64,000 bases of DNA from Oscheius tipulae (lineage: Eukaryota > Nematoda > Chromadorea > Rhabditida > Rhabditidae), in contig JASJZH010000003.1 of NCBI GenBank assembly GCA_037178975.1, forward strand, positions 9,052,001 to 9,116,000, read 5' to 3'. Position 1 is the stretch's first letter. The number at the start of each line of letters is the position of its first letter. This document shows, one piece after another, positions 61,618 through 64,000 of the stretch. The translations under genes and the position numbers were made by a program. The notes beneath the pieces were generated by a model. That model saw only the letters and a program-made list of their open reading frames with translations. It did no database searches and was not told the origin of the DNA.

Positions 61618-64000
61618 CTAATTCATTTCTAACCAAAGCTGATAGATCTCGTCGTGGCAGGGATGTAGGTTACGGTAATAGAGATGGATGAGGAAGAGGG
61701 CGGACAGGGTCCAGGCTTTAACTTTTGGTGCGAGGGATCTGAAAAAGTGGGAAAAGGGCAATAACTGTCTATCTCAATCAGATACTGTTACTGTCTCTTT
61801 CACACACACTGTCACTGTCATTGATAGTTTCTGTATGTATGTTACTATCACTGTCTCTGTCACCGTCTTTCTCTGCCACTGTCTCTGACAAAAACCCAAA
61901 AAATATCCTTACTTTGTGTTTCTGAAATGCCTGATCATCACAACATAGTGACTGACCATGTCGGGCTCGAAGACGACTCCTCTCCCCATCTGATTCGATC
62001 TGGCCCATTCGAAACATTCCACGGCATCTTTTGTCCCTAAATTATCGTAATTTTTGGCGGGAAACTAGTTTTAAAACCTTCAAAAATATTGTTCTCGAGT
62101 AGACGATAAATCTCAATGTGGTCATGGGAAATACCGTGCCGTCTGGCAAATTTCTGAATCTGGGAGTGGGAGAGAGTTGCAGGGATCTGGAATTTAGCTT
62201 TTTTAACACAAAAATTTGAAATAAAAGGCAAAAAGGAGCTCAGTAGGAAGGACAGCATTTCGACTTGGGTCTTGTCAACATGAGTTGTCAGACGAAACAA
62301 GTCTTGTCGTCATTGCTCTCCTCTGGGGGGTTCGAACCCGGGACCTTTCGAGCCGCAATCGAGTCGCTTGGCACTCGGCCAAGCGATCAACAGTAAGTGG
62401 CGATTGGGAAAGGGTCCAGGTAGGGCTGGGGAGAGGTTTCTAGTGGGGGAAAATGATCTATTTTTTTGTATAAATAGGGCATTTATTATCGCCTTTGATT
62501 ATGGAGTGTCTCAGGATGGCTAGAAACTGTTTTGGAGCTAGTGCCGGACTTCTCGGAGCTATTCCTCTAAGGAAAGTTGCAATATTTGGCAAAGACATTC
62601 CGATACAAGATCGAGACCACTTTTGCAACGTTTTGTCGCAGTTATAGAAATGCTTCTAGTGATAGAGATAGAGCGTTTAGAAGTGGTAACAGAGACAGAG
62701 AGGCGGGGCAGGAGTACAGGACAGGATGTCGTGGAGGGAGAATGACTGTAGTTTGACAGAGACAGAGGTAGTCCTACAGAGACAGAGCGACTGACAGTTG
62801 TAAGAGCATTGAGCTGGTAGTTACAGAGAGACAGAGTAAGCGTGCGGGACAGATTGACAGGAAGAGAAAGGCGGAGAGAGTGACAGCTCAACAGAGGTGA
62901 GACTGTCGGACAGATGGACAGTCAGTCCCATTTTCCGACAGTATCCACTTCTGGATCCTTCCAAAGACTTCAAACTGACAGCAAAAACTGTCTTAAACTA
63001 AAAACTAGTCTAAATTAACCAACGTACTTCAACCTCCGGTCTGGCTACCAGCTCCTCGCCGTCTGAGCCTTTTTCACAGACTTCACACTGACAGAGAAAA
63101 CCTCTTCCAGTCAGAAAATCCTGCAAAATACCATAATTTTATTCCAATGTCAGCAAAAACGCACTTTTCGCTGCTCGTAGCCAACCGAATGGGCCTGTAC
63201 CCCATAATTATCCAGCACTTCTTCGCCCTTTCTTATTCCTCTGCTGACCCAGACGAATCGGTCTCGTGAAAAACTGAAATTTCGTGGTTTTTCATACTAA
63301 AGTGCTCAAAATAACAAGCTGAAGACGTTGGCCTTGCAGGAATGGTTGAATATGCTAGAAATGGGGAAGATTCCGCTGCCTATCGGTTTTTCCTCGAGGG
63401 AATTCCTGAAAAAGCCTCATTTTCCTGCTCTTTTCAAGGCTAACCTGTGAAATTCCGTCACAACATGAGCATTCACTTTCAGTCGACTGAAAATACCTGC
63501 AAAGGCCAACAGAAATAACGCTTTGGGGGCTTCTTTCCAATCAGAATGCTGAAAATTGATCATTTTTCCGGGTTTTGAGGTGAAAATCACTAAAATGAGC
63601 TTCCGCTCGAAGCGGAGAAGAAAATCCTCAATTGGCCTGAAGTAATCGGGTTCGTCGGAGCACTTTAGGGCGAAAATCTTGGTAAAGGGGCATGAGGATG
63701 AGTGTTTTTCTGGAAGAAGGCTGTTGCTGGAGCTTCTAAACAGGTTTTTGAGGCATTTTATGGAAAAGAAAAAGCTGGTATCCTTGGCTGCAAATTGATG
63801 ATCTTTTCACGTAAAAGTGTTTGGAGCATCTCGTTGCTCGGCTTTTTGGCGATGTTTTGAGATCTTTTGGGGTAGACAAACCCTAAGAATGAACTTGTAT
63901 GGCCCAAGGAGAAGCTTCTCAGGCTTGTAGCCCGTACCTTTTGCCAGAAATAGTCTAGTCAAGCTTCTAGAGTCATTTTCTTCTCAGACGTTGAAGGTTT
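61618..64000 (-). CDS. SMYD4-like SET/MYND-family protein (5' part outside window)
   Basis: Exons read from the window edge leftwards: FALKCSDEPDYFRPIEDFLL, WKEAPKALFLLAFAGIFSRL, then SET motifs GSGIFPISSIFNHSCKANVF (NHSC), SRGIRKGEEVLDNYG (EEVxDNYG), HSVGYEQRK, and post-SET cysteines GFLCQCEVCEKG. A helical C-terminal region follows (SQIQKFARRHGISHDHIEIY, FEWARSNQMGRGVVFEPDM, KAWTLSALFLIHLYYRNLHP), ending at TAG 61618. NHSC, the DNYG block and the CxCxxC set are all present, so the SET domain looks intact. Members methylate lysines on proteins; the SMYD4 target is unsettled. One intron (about 62.2-63.0 kb) holds a tRNA-like element and GACAGAGA runs. Confidence 0.8.
62328..62390 (-). repeat. 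tRNA-like element in the SMYD4-like gene
   Basis: Minus strand GATCGCTTGGCCGAGTGCC (A box), a TCGA/TCGA mini-stem around TTGCGGC, then GGTCCCGGGTTCGAACCCCC with a clean T arm. The acceptor stem is missing. Confidence 0.5.

Overview
The window is nuclear DNA from a metazoan, almost certainly a nematode. Genes are on both strands and broken by many short introns (often 36-50 nt) with GT...TTTTCAG borders. At least seven genes have a TTTCAG-type acceptor 0-2 nt before the ATG, as expected for spliced-leader trans-splicing. The calpain carries the glycine-rich N-terminus of C. elegans CLP-1. From memory, hsp-110/rpn-3/mrpl-32 and ufm-1/tomm-7 are neighbours on C. elegans chromosome III, where clp-1, hmt-1 and psd-1 also lie.

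Layout. 1-2.2 kb: no gene, tRNA-like repeats and a TTAA-flanked element. 2.3-8.2 kb (-): a C2H2 zinc-finger gene, probably with an RS/RG-rich C-terminus. 8.8-10.7 kb (+): TEX10/Ipi1. 12.8-16.0 kb (+): an ABCB6/HMT-1 half transporter. 17.4 kb (-): tRNA-Pro(AGG). 18.2-23.3 kb (+): calpain in 17 exons. 24.2-29.0 kb (-): HSP110. 30.0-30.75 kb: a decayed rpn-3 copy immediately before mrpl-32 (30.8-32.5 kb). 32.7-33.9 kb: a large fold-back repeat. 34.1-35.3 kb (+): an unrecognised gene of small exons. 35.8-37.9 kb (+): intact rpn-3. 38.3-39.3 kb (+): a secreted Cys-containing protein. 40.2-41.4 kb (+): ufm-1 and tomm-7, probably an operon. 42.6-43.5 kb (-): a TIL-type protease-inhibitor gene. 44.6-47.1 kb (+): a SPOUT1 methyltransferase. 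47.7-54.1 kb: gene-poor, two small candidate genes. 54.1-57.3 kb (+): phosphatidylserine decarboxylase. 57.7-60.0 kb (-): a gamma/delta-type sarcoglycan. 60.3-61.6 kb (+): a CK1/TTBK-like kinase with broken frames. 61.6 kb to the window edge (-): a SMYD4-like SET protein.

The genes are mostly unrelated housekeeping functions: proteostasis (HSP110, RPN3, UFM1, calpain), mitochondria and lipids (mL32, TOM7, PISD, ABCB6-type transporter) and ribosome/RNA biology (TEX10, SPOUT1). The non-genic sequence is dense in tRNA-like elements, small palindromic repeats and (GACAGAGA)-like intronic runs. The two observations most worth pursuing are the rpn-3 duplication, in which the copy still upstream of mrpl-32 is gutted while an intact copy sits 6 kb downstream, and a TTAA-flanked inverted-repeat element carrying a tRNA-like core. 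Exon boundaries were called by eye from splice signals and frame; transcripts would be needed to confirm them.
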